Source: an uncultured Lachnospiraceae bacterium | GTDB taxonomy: Bacteria > Bacillota > Clostridia > Lachnospirales > Lachnospiraceae | DNA length: 37,797 nucleotides | Direction of reading: 5' to 3' | Assembly: GCA_910588955.1 (NCBI GenBank) | Contig: CAJURQ010000036.1 | Span: 1 to 37,797, forward strand | Shown here: positions 8,687 through 17,700 of the stretch, in pieces | Numbering within the stretch: the stretch's first letter is position 1 | Layout: each line of letters starts with the position of its first letter | The notes under the pieces: generated by a model | What the model was told of the DNA's origin: nothing | Databases searched by the model: none | The model's input: only the letters and a program-made list of their open reading frames with translations | Translations under genes and position numbers: made by a program

Positions 8687-9721
8687 ATGAATTTAAAAAG
8701 TATCAGAATTGAAAATTTTACTGTGTTTGAAAAATTGGCGATTGATTTTTGCGATGGGATTAATGTATTTATTGGAGAAAACGCAACCGGGAAAACACAT
8801 TTACTGAAAGTGCTATATTCCGCATGCAGGTCGAACCGTGCTGATACTGACTTTGGGCAGAAGATTGTGCGAACTATGCTTCCGGACGATTTTCGGATAG
8901 CTAGGCTTGTTAACAGGAAAAAGGGAAATCATAGTGCCAAAATAAAAGTATGTGCGACTAATGGAAATGATAGGACAGAGACGCAGCTTAGTGTAACATT
9001 TGATAAGAAAACCAAAAAAAACTTAGCAGATGTAACAGGAGAAGAAAAGTGGGAAAAAATATTTAAAGATAATTCAAGTATTTTTATTCCGGCAAAAGAA
9101 ATATTATCTCATAGCTATAAGCTGGCAGCGGCGACCAGTGTGGATAATGTGCGGTTTGATGATACGTATATTGATATTATTAATTCGGCAAAGATAGATA
9201 TTGCTATGGGCAAAAACCCAGACTCCAGAGCAACTATGTTGAAAAGAATAGAGAAAATGACAAATGGAGGAGTGGTTTATGATGCTGCGAAAGACGAGTT
9301 TTACTTAAAGAAAGGAAATTCAAAACAGGAGTTTAACCTTGTAGCAGAGGGGATCAAAAAAATGGGTCTTTTGTGGCAATTGGCGAAGAATGGGACTTTA
9401 GAAAAGGGATCCGTTTTATTCTGGGATGAACCGGAAGCTAATATCAATCCTGCGTATCTTGCGGCAATAGCTGAACTATTGTTAGAGTTACAAAGAAATG
9501 GTGTACAGATCTTTTTATCAACCCATAATTATTTCCTTGCAAAGTATATTGAAATTAAAAAAGGGGAAGAAGACAGGGTTATGTATTATTCATTTTTTTT
9601 CAAGGATGATAAAGATGGTGTTTGCTGTGAAACCTGTGATCAGTTTACATTACTGGAGAATAACCCTATTACTAGAACCTATTTGCAGATATACAGAGAT
9701 GAAATAGGGGTGAAGCTGTAA
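8687..9721 (+). CDS. AAA-family ATPase (SMC/OLD-like)
   Basis: The 344-residue protein starts with the typical strand-loop IENFTVFEKLAIDF and a P-loop GENATGKT at residues 30-37. A Walker B block, VLFWDEPEANINP, has D247 and E248, and a STHN switch follows about 30 residues later. This is the compact AAA_15/AAA_21 ATPase layout seen in OLD-like and many phage-defence or toxin-antitoxin-like modules. There is no long coiled coil and no TOPRIM domain. It is cytoplasmic. The last base of its TAA stop overlaps an ATG of the following frame, so the next gene was probably translationally coupled. It has its own promoter. It has no obvious role in glycan synthesis and is best seen as an inserted accessory module. 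Confidence 0.85.
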   Translation: MNLKSIRIENFTVFEKLAIDFCDGINVFIGENATGKTHLLKVLYSACRSNRADTDFGQKIVRTMLPDDFRIARLVNRKKGNHSAKIKVCATNGNDRTETQLSVTFDKKTKKNLADVTGEEKWEKIFKDNSSIFIPAKEILSHSYKLAAATSVDNVRFDDTYIDIINSAKIDIAMGKNPDSRATMLKRIEKMTNGGVVYDAAKDEFYLKKGNSKQEFNLVAEGIKKMGLLWQLAKNGTLEKGSVLFWDEPEANINPAYLAAIAELLLELQRNGVQIFLSTHNYFLAKYIEIKKGEEDRVMYYSFFFKDDKDGVCCETCDQFTLLENNPITRTYLQIYRDEIGVKL

Positions 9722-9756
9722 TGGTTATAGAAGAATCGGGTATGTAATTTGGCGGA

Positions 9757-10239
9757 TTGGAAAAGGAACGATTGTTTTGGATAGAGCATTCTGATATATA
9801 TAAGCAAGTAGGAGAAGGAATAAAAACGGTTGAATTTATTTATTTGTTAAAAGAAGACAAGATTTTATTTGTGGAAGCAAAAACATCATGTCCAAATATT
9901 GAGAATAAGGACAGCAGTGAAGAAAAGAAAAAGAAATATGAAGAATATTTTTCCGACGTGACGGATAAGTTTATTGATTCTATTAATATGTTTGCAACCA
10001 CTGTTTTAGGTCGGAATGGACAAAGTGAAGACGTTGGCGAAGATATGCTTCACAAAAGTACATATTCAGAGACCGAAATTAGATTTATACTTATTATAGC
10101 AGGCGCAGAGGAAAGCTGGCTGACCGGGCCGAAAATGGAACTGGAGTCAAGGTTGTTTCGGTATAGAAAAATATGGAAAGCGGAAGTGCTTGTGTTGAAT
10201 AAGGAAATGGCGGTAAAGATGAAATTGGTTGAAGGGTGA
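9757..10239 (+). CDS. Small protein with nuclease-like E-x-K motif; 5' end interrupted by a stop
   Basis: From the TTG at 9757 the product is 160 residues. A hairpin ending in ILFVEAK places E40 and K42 in the E-x-K pattern of PD-(D/E)xK nuclease folds, with an acidic residue (VEFIYL) one strand earlier. The nuclease call is inference, since no full domain can be verified. In the same frame an ATG at 9721 overlaps the ATPase stop and begins MVIEESGM, but codon 9 is TAA (9745-9747). The peptide then resumes FGGLEKERLFW. The natural start is therefore probably 9721 and a nonsense mutation has separated it; the TTG has only a weak ribosome site. The gene may be a recent pseudogene or a truncated partner of the ATPase. 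Confidence 0.6.
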   Translation: MEKERLFWIEHSDIYKQVGEGIKTVEFIYLLKEDKILFVEAKTSCPNIENKDSSEEKKKKYEEYFSDVTDKFIDSINMFATTVLGRNGQSEDVGEDMLHKSTYSETEIRFILIIAGAEESWLTGPKMELESRLFRYRKIWKAEVLVLNKEMAVKMKLVEG

Positions 10240-10243
10240 GGAC

Positions 10244-10272
10244 TTTACATTTTTTATACAGTTTGCTATATT
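10244..10272 (+). promoter_or_regulatory. Extended -10 promoter, copy 2 of a repeated element
   Basis: TTTACA (10244-10249), 17 bases, then TATATT (10267-10272) preceded by TGC. It matches the element at 7513-7542 at 27 of 30 positions. It probably starts the long export and assembly operon that begins at 10364, leaving a 5' leader of roughly 85 bases. Confidence 0.6.
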
Positions 10273-10363
10273 TTTATTGTCCTTTTTAGCGTAAATGAAT
10301 CTAAAACTTCACTGATTACTATGGAAGCATAGAAAAGGAATCGGAGAATGTGGGTGTGAGTAA

Positions 10364-11449
10364 GTGGGTAATAAGAAAAAGATGTTGTATATCATGGGGG
10401 TTGATTGGGAGTGGATTTACCAGAGACCACATGTGATTGCGGAATATCTGAACGGGGATTATGATGTTACGGTTGCATATTCGGTAAAGATATGGGATCG
10501 ACATATTGTAAAAAATGCAGAAAGGAAACCAGTAGAGATTCAAAAGTTAAGGATGTGGACCTTTCCTTTTCAGAGAAAGAGCAGACTGATTGGTAAAATT
10601 GCAGACTGGTATAAAAAAAATCTGCTAAGAAACTATCAGCAGTATGCATATATTTATATCAGCTATCCGACGGATATTGAATACATTCCGGAAGATTATA
10701 AGGGAGGTCTCATTTATGATTGTATAGATGACTACAAGCAAATGTGTAGAGACGCGTACTGGCAAGAAAGGATACAGCGGGATGAGAACATTTTGCTGCA
10801 GAGGAGTGACATCGTCTTTGTGACATCGCAAAACCTATGGAAGAAAAAGGTGGATTTCTGCCAAGATTCGCTTCATTTAATTCGGAACGGGACAGGTTTC
10901 TCAAAGATTTTCGACGTAAAACAGGAAGAGAAAAAGAAGCGGTATCTTATAGGTTATATAGGCACAATCGCCGAGTGGTTTGATTTTAGTTTGATTAAAA
11001 CCAGTTCTCGAAAGTACAGGGAATTAGAATATCATTTGATTGGACCAAATCTTACGACGGAATGCCAAGAGGATATGGGAATCATTTATGATGGTATTGT
11101 AGAACATGATAAACTACAGGAGCATGTGGAAGAATACGACTGCATGATAATGCCTTTTATTGTCAATGAAATAGTAAAAGCAGTAGATCCGGTTAAATTG
11201 TATGAATATATTGCATTTGGAAAGTGTATTATCAGTGTATACTATGAAGAATTAGAGTACTTTAGAGAATTTGTATATTTTTACAGAACCGAGGAAGAAT
11301 ATAGTGATTTGATGGAGCGATTGATCCGGCAAGGATTTCCGCCTAAATATAGTGAAAAGCAACAGGAAGTATTTTTAGCGGAAAATAGCTGGGAGGAGAG
11401 GTATCGAAAGATTCGTCAGCTGATTGAGAGATTGAATCCACAGGAGTGA
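10364..11449 (+). CDS. TuaH-like glycosyltransferase
   Basis: The 361-residue protein belongs with TuaH-type GT-B transferases. It has the early QRPHVIAEYL motif, a YDCIDDY segment in the acceptor domain, an IRNGT junction, and a donor domain starting GYIGTIAEWFDF. PVKLYEYIAFGK lies late in the donor domain. TuaH takes part in teichuronic acid synthesis in Bacillus; the exact donor here is unknown. The protein is cytoplasmic. The start is GTG at 10364, since an in-frame stop lies immediately before it; the ATG at 10382 is the alternative. The ribosome site is poor for both. It is the first gene of the long operon, and two GT domains of the same type recur in the giant protein at 14793. Confidence 0.85.
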   Translation: MGNKKKMLYIMGVDWEWIYQRPHVIAEYLNGDYDVTVAYSVKIWDRHIVKNAERKPVEIQKLRMWTFPFQRKSRLIGKIADWYKKNLLRNYQQYAYIYISYPTDIEYIPEDYKGGLIYDCIDDYKQMCRDAYWQERIQRDENILLQRSDIVFVTSQNLWKKKVDFCQDSLHLIRNGTGFSKIFDVKQEEKKKRYLIGYIGTIAEWFDFSLIKTSSRKYRELEYHLIGPNLTTECQEDMGIIYDGIVEHDKLQEHVEEYDCMIMPFIVNEIVKAVDPVKLYEYIAFGKCIISVYYEELEYFREFVYFYRTEEEYSDLMERLIRQGFPPKYSEKQQEVFLAENSWEERYRKIRQLIERLNPQE

Positions 11450-11509
11450 TAAAATGTTTGTTCTGAGGCATTGTCGGTTTTGAGTTTTAAGAAAGGAAGA
11501 CTATATATT

Positions 11510-12625
11510 ATGAAAGTTATGAGTGTGTTTGGCACCAGACCGGAAGCTATAAAAATGTGTCCGCTGGTGAAAGAATTAGGAAAGAATCCGGAGATAGAAA
11601 GTGTTGTATGTCTGACAGGGCAACATAGAGAGATGCTTCAGCAGGTCATAGATATATTCGGGATAGATGTAAAGTATAATCTGGACATTATGCAGCCGAA
11701 GCAGACTTTAACGACGATTACGACCTCTGTCTTGGAAAAGATGGAAATCGTTTTAAAGGAGGAAAAACCGGATATTGTACTGGTACATGGTGATACAAGC
11801 ACATCATTTGTGGCTGCGCTGGCGGCTTTTTATCAGCAGATACCAGTAGGTCATGTGGAGGCAGGGCTTCGTACATATGATAAATATTCGCCTTTTCCGG
11901 AGGAAATGAACAGATCTTTGACCGGAAGGATAGCAACATTGCATTTCTCGCCAACAGAAAATAACAGGAGAAATCTTGCAAAGGAAAATGTGTCAGAAAA
12001 TGTTTATGTGACTGGAAATACGGTTATTGATGCATTTCAGACAACGGTAAAAAATGGTTATATTTACAAAGATGAGGATCTAAAAAAGATTGATTTTGAC
12101 GGTAAGAGATGTATCCTTATGACTGCACACCGACGGGAGAATCTGGGGCAGCCGTTAGAAAATATATGTCATGCGGTGAAAAGGCTGGTTGAGGAGTATC
12201 AGGACATTGAAGTGGTGTATCCGGTACACATGAATCCGGCGGTGAGGGATACAGCGACAGCGATACTGGGGGAGCTGGAACGGGTGCACTTGATACATCC
12301 ATTGGATGTAGAGGATATGCATAATCTCATGTCTAAGAGTTATCTGGTAATGACGGATTCCGGAGGTCTGCAGGAGGAGGCGCCGGCATGTGGCGTACCG
12401 GTGCTGGTATTGAGGACGGAAACAGAGAGACCGGAGGCGGTGGAAGCAGGTACGGTTAAAGTAGTGGGCGTGAATGAAGATGAAATTTATCGAAGTGCGG
12501 TCATCTTGCTGACGGATCAGAATGCTTATCAGGAAATGGCTCGAGCGGTAAATCCATATGGAGATGGACATGCCAGTGAGAGGATTGTGAAACATATTTT
12601 AGAGTGGAAGCTGGGAATACAATGA
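11510..12625 (+). CDS. wecB: UDP-N-acetylglucosamine 2-epimerase (non-hydrolysing)
   Basis: This cytoplasmic enzyme interconverts UDP-GlcNAc and UDP-ManNAc, supplying ManNAc or its oxidised form to surface polymers. The 371-residue length fits the family. The start has GTRPEAIK with R10, and the acidic active-site residues E117 (HVEAGLRT) and E131 (PEEMNRSL) fall at the positions known in the E. coli enzyme. HRREN (H207) and DSGGLQEEAP complete the signature. I chose the ATG at 11510 with an AAGGAAG ribosome site; the frame opens earlier at 11471 but the family start is MKVMSVFGTRPE. Its stop overlaps the permease start as ATGA, so the two are coupled. No UDP-ManNAc dehydrogenase is in the window. 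Confidence 0.95.
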   Translation: MKVMSVFGTRPEAIKMCPLVKELGKNPEIESVVCLTGQHREMLQQVIDIFGIDVKYNLDIMQPKQTLTTITTSVLEKMEIVLKEEKPDIVLVHGDTSTSFVAALAAFYQQIPVGHVEAGLRTYDKYSPFPEEMNRSLTGRIATLHFSPTENNRRNLAKENVSENVYVTGNTVIDAFQTTVKNGYIYKDEDLKKIDFDGKRCILMTAHRRENLGQPLENICHAVKRLVEEYQDIEVVYPVHMNPAVRDTATAILGELERVHLIHPLDVEDMHNLMSKSYLVMTDSGGLQEEAPACGVPVLVLRTETERPEAVEAGTVKVVGVNEDEIYRSAVILLTDQNAYQEMARAVNPYGDGHASERIVKHILEWKLGIQ

Positions 12626-13431
12626 AGCTGCTAAAAAATGCAATAAAGTTGTTTAAAGATATATATGAGGATAGAAGATTATTAATTGACTTATCGACTA
12701 AGGATGTTCAAAGACGTTTCTCGGGAACTTATTTTGGCATGGTGTGGGGGTTTTTACAACCACTGATGACAATAGTGGTATATTGGGCGGTATTTCAATT
12801 TGGCTTTCGGAGCGGAGATGTGGGAGAGATCCCTTTTGTGCTTTGGTTTATTACGGGAATTATTTGCTGGCTTTTTATTTCGGAGGCTTTCTCATTCGCA
12901 AGTAATAGCCTTCTGGAGTATAGTTATCTGATACAGAAGGTAAAGTTTAACGTTAATATATTGCCGCTGGTAAAAATACTATCCAGTTTTTATATCCATC
13001 TCTTTTTTCTGGCGATTGTCCTTATTATTTGTGCAATATTTGGATATTTGCCTACAATACGGATTATCCAGCTTTTGTATTATATGATGGCGACTATTAT
13101 TTTAGTGTTTGGAATGTCATTATTAAGTTCTTCCATCATGGTTTTTTTTAGGGACTTAAACCAGATCATTAGTATTATTCTTTTGTTAGGAATGTGGGGA
13201 ACCCCCATAGCATGGGACTTGGATATTTTTGAGCCAAACATTCAGAGAATATTAAAATTGAATCCATTCTATTATTTGGTAGAGGGTTATCGGGATGCTC
13301 TTTTGGGGCGGAAATGGTTTACAGACCGACCGGAATTAGGGATATATTTTTGGAGCGTTACAGCAGTGGTTCTTTTAGTTGGGATATATTTTTATACAAA
13401 ATTGAAACCGCATTTTGCAGATACAGTGTAA
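12622..13431 (+). CDS. wzm: ABC-2 polysaccharide export permease (Wzm/TagG type)
   Basis: The 269-residue membrane protein has about six hydrophobic segments. The cytoplasmic N-terminal motif, STKDVQRRFSGTYFGMVWGF at residues about 25-44, is typical of ABC-2 polysaccharide and teichoic acid permeases. The LNPFYYLVEGYRD motif near residue 215 is also conserved. It forms the transmembrane channel for a lipid-linked polymer and pairs with the ATPase encoded next. The ATG at 12622 overlaps the epimerase stop by four bases (ATGA). In Gram-positive bacteria the same family includes TagG; the carbohydrate-binding tail on the partner ATPase makes the Wzm comparison apt. Confidence 0.93.
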   Translation: MKLLKNAIKLFKDIYEDRRLLIDLSTKDVQRRFSGTYFGMVWGFLQPLMTIVVYWAVFQFGFRSGDVGEIPFVLWFITGIICWLFISEAFSFASNSLLEYSYLIQKVKFNVNILPLVKILSSFYIHLFFLAIVLIICAIFGYLPTIRIIQLLYYMMATIILVFGMSLLSSSIMVFFRDLNQIISIILLLGMWGTPIAWDLDIFEPNIQRILKLNPFYYLVEGYRDALLGRKWFTDRPELGIYFWSVTAVVLLVGIYFYTKLKPHFADTV

Positions 13432-13449
13432 CGGTGAAAGGATAAAAGG

Positions 13450-14775
13450 ATGAGGGCTGAATATAAAATTGAAGTCAATCATATATCCAAGGTATTTAGG
13501 ATGTATAATACGCCCATGGATAAAATGAAGGAGGCGCTAAGCGTCTCCGGCAAAGTTTTGCACTCTGATTTTTATGCGATAACGGATTTGAGCTTTTCAG
13601 TAGAAAGAGGCGAAATTTTGGGCATAATGGGTAGAAACGGGTCCGGAAAATCTACTCTTTTGAAAATGCTGACAGGAATATATGAGCCGACAGCAGGCGA
13701 GATTCGGGTTTCCGGGAAGATATCTTCTTTGCTTGAGCTGGGAACAGGATTTAATATGGAATATACCGGAATTGAAAATATTTTTTTCTACGGGACTCTA
13801 ATGGGCTTTACAAGAAAACAGATGGAGGAAAAAAAGCAGAGCATTATTGACTTTGCGGAAATAGGTGATTATGTATATCAGCCAGTCAAAACCTACTCGA
13901 GTGGTATGTTTGCAAGACTGGCTTTCTCCTGTGCAATTAATGTGGAGCCGGATATTTTGATTGTGGATGAGATACTGAGTGTAGGTGATATGCGGTTTCA
14001 GGCAAAATGCTTTAATAAATTTAAGGAGTTTAAAGAAAAGGGAGTAACAATTTTATATGTTGGACATGATGTCAGTATGATGAGGACCTTTTGTGATAGG
14101 GCAATGTGGATAAATAAAGGGAAACTGGTCGATATAGGAGATCCGACATTTATAAGTGCAAAATATACGGAATTTATGTATTTGGATGATATTACAGACT
14201 TTACGGACTATAAGCTGCTTGGGAGTGAGGAAAAAGGAACCGAGATAGAAAATCCAGAGCTTGAAACAAATATGAAAGAAGCTCAGGAGCCGCAAAAGCA
14301 GGAAATGAAGATAGGAAATTCTTTATTTCCTGAAAGTATAGCACATTGGGGATCGCGGACAGGCTTGGTAAAAAGGGCAAAAATTTACGATGCGTCAGGC
14401 AAGGAGCAGAAAGCTTTTTCGGCAGACGATACGATGATAATAGAAATTATGCTTGATATAGACGAGGATATCAATGTCAAAAAATTTTCGGTGGCAATTT
14501 CCCTTAAAAATACAGAGGGGATAGATCTTATAGTCAAGACAACGTATGATGAGCACATAAAAATGATAGCGGGGAAAGGTCAGACGGTATCGTTTGAACT
14601 GAAACCAAGATTAGCAAATGGCGATTACTATTTAGTAGTGGCTTTAGAAAATCGGGAAAATACAACGATTGCATACTATGAATATATTGAGGGCGCCGTT
14701 TATTTTAAGTCATATACGGATAAAAAAATATTTGGAATTTATGATGTGCCGACAAAAATAATGTGTCAACGCTAG
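13450..14775 (+). CDS. wzt: ABC transporter ATPase with C-terminal glycan-binding domain (Wzt type)
   Basis: The 441-residue protein energises polymer export with the preceding permease. Residues 1-245 are the nucleotide-binding domain: Walker A GRNGSGKST at 61-69, signature YSSGM near 145, Walker B ILIVDE with D173 and E174, and the switch His in YVGHD. A charged linker rich in Glu and Lys covers roughly 255-290. Residues about 295-441 form a beta-rich domain like the Wzt C-terminal domain, which in E. coli O8/O9a binds the capped, non-reducing end of the O-polysaccharide. Simple TagH-type ATPases lack this domain. An AAGG ribosome site precedes the ATG at 13450. The end of the gene overlaps or abuts the start of the giant methyltransferase/transferase, consistent with a shared job. 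Confidence 0.93.
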   Translation: MRAEYKIEVNHISKVFRMYNTPMDKMKEALSVSGKVLHSDFYAITDLSFSVERGEILGIMGRNGSGKSTLLKMLTGIYEPTAGEIRVSGKISSLLELGTGFNMEYTGIENIFFYGTLMGFTRKQMEEKKQSIIDFAEIGDYVYQPVKTYSSGMFARLAFSCAINVEPDILIVDEILSVGDMRFQAKCFNKFKEFKEKGVTILYVGHDVSMMRTFCDRAMWINKGKLVDIGDPTFISAKYTEFMYLDDITDFTDYKLLGSEEKGTEIENPELETNMKEAQEPQKQEMKIGNSLFPESIAHWGSRTGLVKRAKIYDASGKEQKAFSADDTMIIEIMLDIDEDINVKKFSVAISLKNTEGIDLIVKTTYDEHIKMIAGKGQTVSFELKPRLANGDYYLVVALENRENTTIAYYEYIEGAVYFKSYTDKKIFGIYDVPTKIMCQR

Positions 14776-14792
14776 AATTGGTTACAGAGAAA

Positions 14793-17700
14793 ATGAAAGG
14801 AAAGCAAGTGGAAATGGAAGTAAATTCGGTTGAATATTGGAATCAAAGATTTGAGACGGACTGGAGTGAGTGTGGAGGGAATGGTCAAACGATTTTTTTT
14901 GCGAATACTTTATGCAATATGATTCCCGATTGGTTTGTTGATGAACTAAAGGAAAATAAGTATTCTATGTGTGATTTGGGATGTGCAGACGGAGATGCAG
15001 TTCCGATATGGAGTAATTTCTTTGGTCTTACGGATGTATGTGGTGAAGATTTTTCAGAAAATGCGATTTCAAATGCCAGAAAAAAGTATCCTGAATTTAT
15101 GTATTTAGTTTCTGATATTATGCAGCCGGAAGGTAAAAGGCAGTATGATGTTGTAATTTCGTCTAATACAGTGGAACATTTTAAAGATGTTAGGGAAGTG
15201 TTGGAAAATATTTGCTTACGCTCCAAAAAATATACAGTTATTCTGCTTCCTTATAGAGAGGATGCGTTTCCAACGGAGGAACATGAGCATATTTTTCATA
15301 CTAACAATATTCCTTGTTGCATTGGCGAGAACTTATTAATATATGCGAAAACTTGCCAATGCAATTCGAAATATTATATTGCCGAGCAGATTTTATTAAT
15401 TTATTCCAAAGCCCCTAAAGACACTATGCTTTCGGATATAGTTGAACACGTGAATTCTGACGAATATAAAGCGTTAGAAAATATAAATGAGATTGCCGGT
15501 AAGAAATATGCAGAGTTAGAAAGCAGAAATTCAGAGATTCTTCAAACAAATGCTGATTTAGAAAATAGTAGAGCAGCATTGGAGAATGAGAAAGCAGCAT
15601 TAGAGAATGAGAAAGCGGTATTGGAAAATGAGAAAGCAGCATTAGAGAATGAGAAAGCGGTATTGGAAAATGAGAAAGCAGCATTGGAGAATGAGAAGGC
15701 TGTATTAGAAAGAGAGAAAATAGTCTTAGTGGATGAAAAGGCTGTTTTAGAGAATGACAAATTAAGTCTGGAAGGGGTCATAGACGGATTAAAAAGTGAG
15801 CAGGAAGTGCTGGGAAAAGAACTCAGCAGTATGAAGCAAACAAACGATAAACTTGAAGATGAAAACGCATTGCTGCGTAGGAAACTTGAGGAAAGTGAGC
15901 TGAGATTTGAAAATTCTGAAAACAGGAGAGTTGCTTTAGAGTCCAGAATCAATTCCGCAGTGATCATGTGTAGCGAGCTTACTAACTGGGGTCTGTACAA
16001 GTTTTCTCACATGTTGCATCGGACAAGGCACCAGTTTTTTAATAGATCCGGTGAGGAGAGAAAAAACTATATTAAATGGATCACCGGTTATTTGAAAGGA
16101 AACAGCACTGATTCGGATAACCGGTTTAAGCCTGTTTATAGAATCGTGGAAATACTGAAGGGACAGGATAATGAGATCGACATAGGAACGACAGATTCTG
16201 CGTTGGGGAACCATATTAAGAGTGAAGAAGAAAGACTCGACGATGGAAATGTGGATATTGAAGAAATCAGAGCGATTCAAGAGATTTTGGCGACACATGA
16301 ATATAAAGGAATCCTTGTTTATCCGCATGTTGTATACTGGGAACCTCTACAGACTCCGCAGCAGCTTTTGCGATCTTTTGCAAAACTGGGATGGCTATGT
16401 TTCTTTTGTGAACATCCGAATCTGGAGGGAATATTCAGAGAGGTAGAAAAAAATGTCATCATAGTGCATGAGAAAGAATTCCTGAATGCGATAAAAGATC
16501 AGGAAGTCACAGTTTTGCTGACGTGGCTTGGTTCGAGTGCGTTTTTAAATAGAATAAAGAATAAAAAAGTTTGGTATCATTTGCTGGATAAGCTTAATCT
16601 TTTTCCGTATTTTGATGATTCCTATTTAGAATTGCATCATAAGGTTGTTGATTGGGCAAATCAAGTCAGTTATGTGGCAAAACCGTTAGAAGATTATATA
16701 CTCGGCAGGAAGGATGCCATTTATTTGCCAAACGGTGTGAATCCGGAAGAATTTTTAAATCTTCACGAGAACTTTGTTCCGCAGGATATGGTGGACATTG
16801 TTAATTCAGGACACAAGATTATTGGATATTATGGGTATATTGCGGAATGGATGGATTATGAAATGGTGAGGACGGCGGCTATGGCGCGACCGAATTATGA
16901 ATTTGTCTTTATTGGCAAAGTAATCCACGATACGTCGTTGTTCGATGATGTACCCAACATTCATTTATTGGGATTGAAGAAATATGAAGAATTGTCTGAC
17001 TATGCAAAATTGTTTGATGTTGCAATGATTCCGTTTGTAATCAATGAGACAATGGATTGTGTTTCGCCGATCAAGTTTTATGAGTATTGTGCGTTGGGAT
17101 TGCCGGTGATCACATCCAAAATGAAGGAGATGGAAAAATACGTATGTGAGTATATTGCATGTGTGGATGGTCGTGACGAATTTTTATTCTATTTAGATAA
17201 ATTGACAGGAAATGAATATAAGGAGTTGGCGGGTCAAAAGGCAAGGCAGATTGCGGAAGATAATACGTGGCTGGCGAGAGCTAGAGTGATAGAAAACAAC
17301 TTTAATAAGGAATTAGGGATTGTATTAGGAGAAAAATATACCAACTTTGATGTCATAATATTGGGCGTGATTGATTTTGATTTCAGATTTCAACGTCCGC
17401 AGCAGCTTGCTGTACGTTATGCACAAAATGGACATAGGGTATTTTATTTTAACGCCAATCATTTTAATGAATTTTCAGTCTGTGAATTAAGAAGGAATCT
17501 TTATGTTATAAACATACATAACGATGTCTATTCAGCCATTCATCTGACGGATTGGTGTACTCATGAATATGAACTTAGTGAGCAAATGAATAAAGTTATT
17601 GATAGTTATTGTATTAGAGATGCTGTAGTAATTGTTGATTATCCTAATTGGGTTCATCAGGCGGAAACTTTGCGTGCAGAATACGGATTTAAGGTTGTTA

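Noticed and set aside
7513..10272. The two promoter-like copies as ends of a mobile element
   Set aside because: They are direct, promoter-shaped, and show no transposase, target duplication or inverted ends.
15573..15761. Repeat array resembling a CRISPR by periodicity
   Set aside because: Units are directly tandem at 21 bases with no spacers, and are in frame with a coiled coil.
15542..16000. A minus-strand frame rich in repeated Phe/Ser words
   Set aside because: It is the antisense reading of the coiled-coil repeats, not an independent gene.
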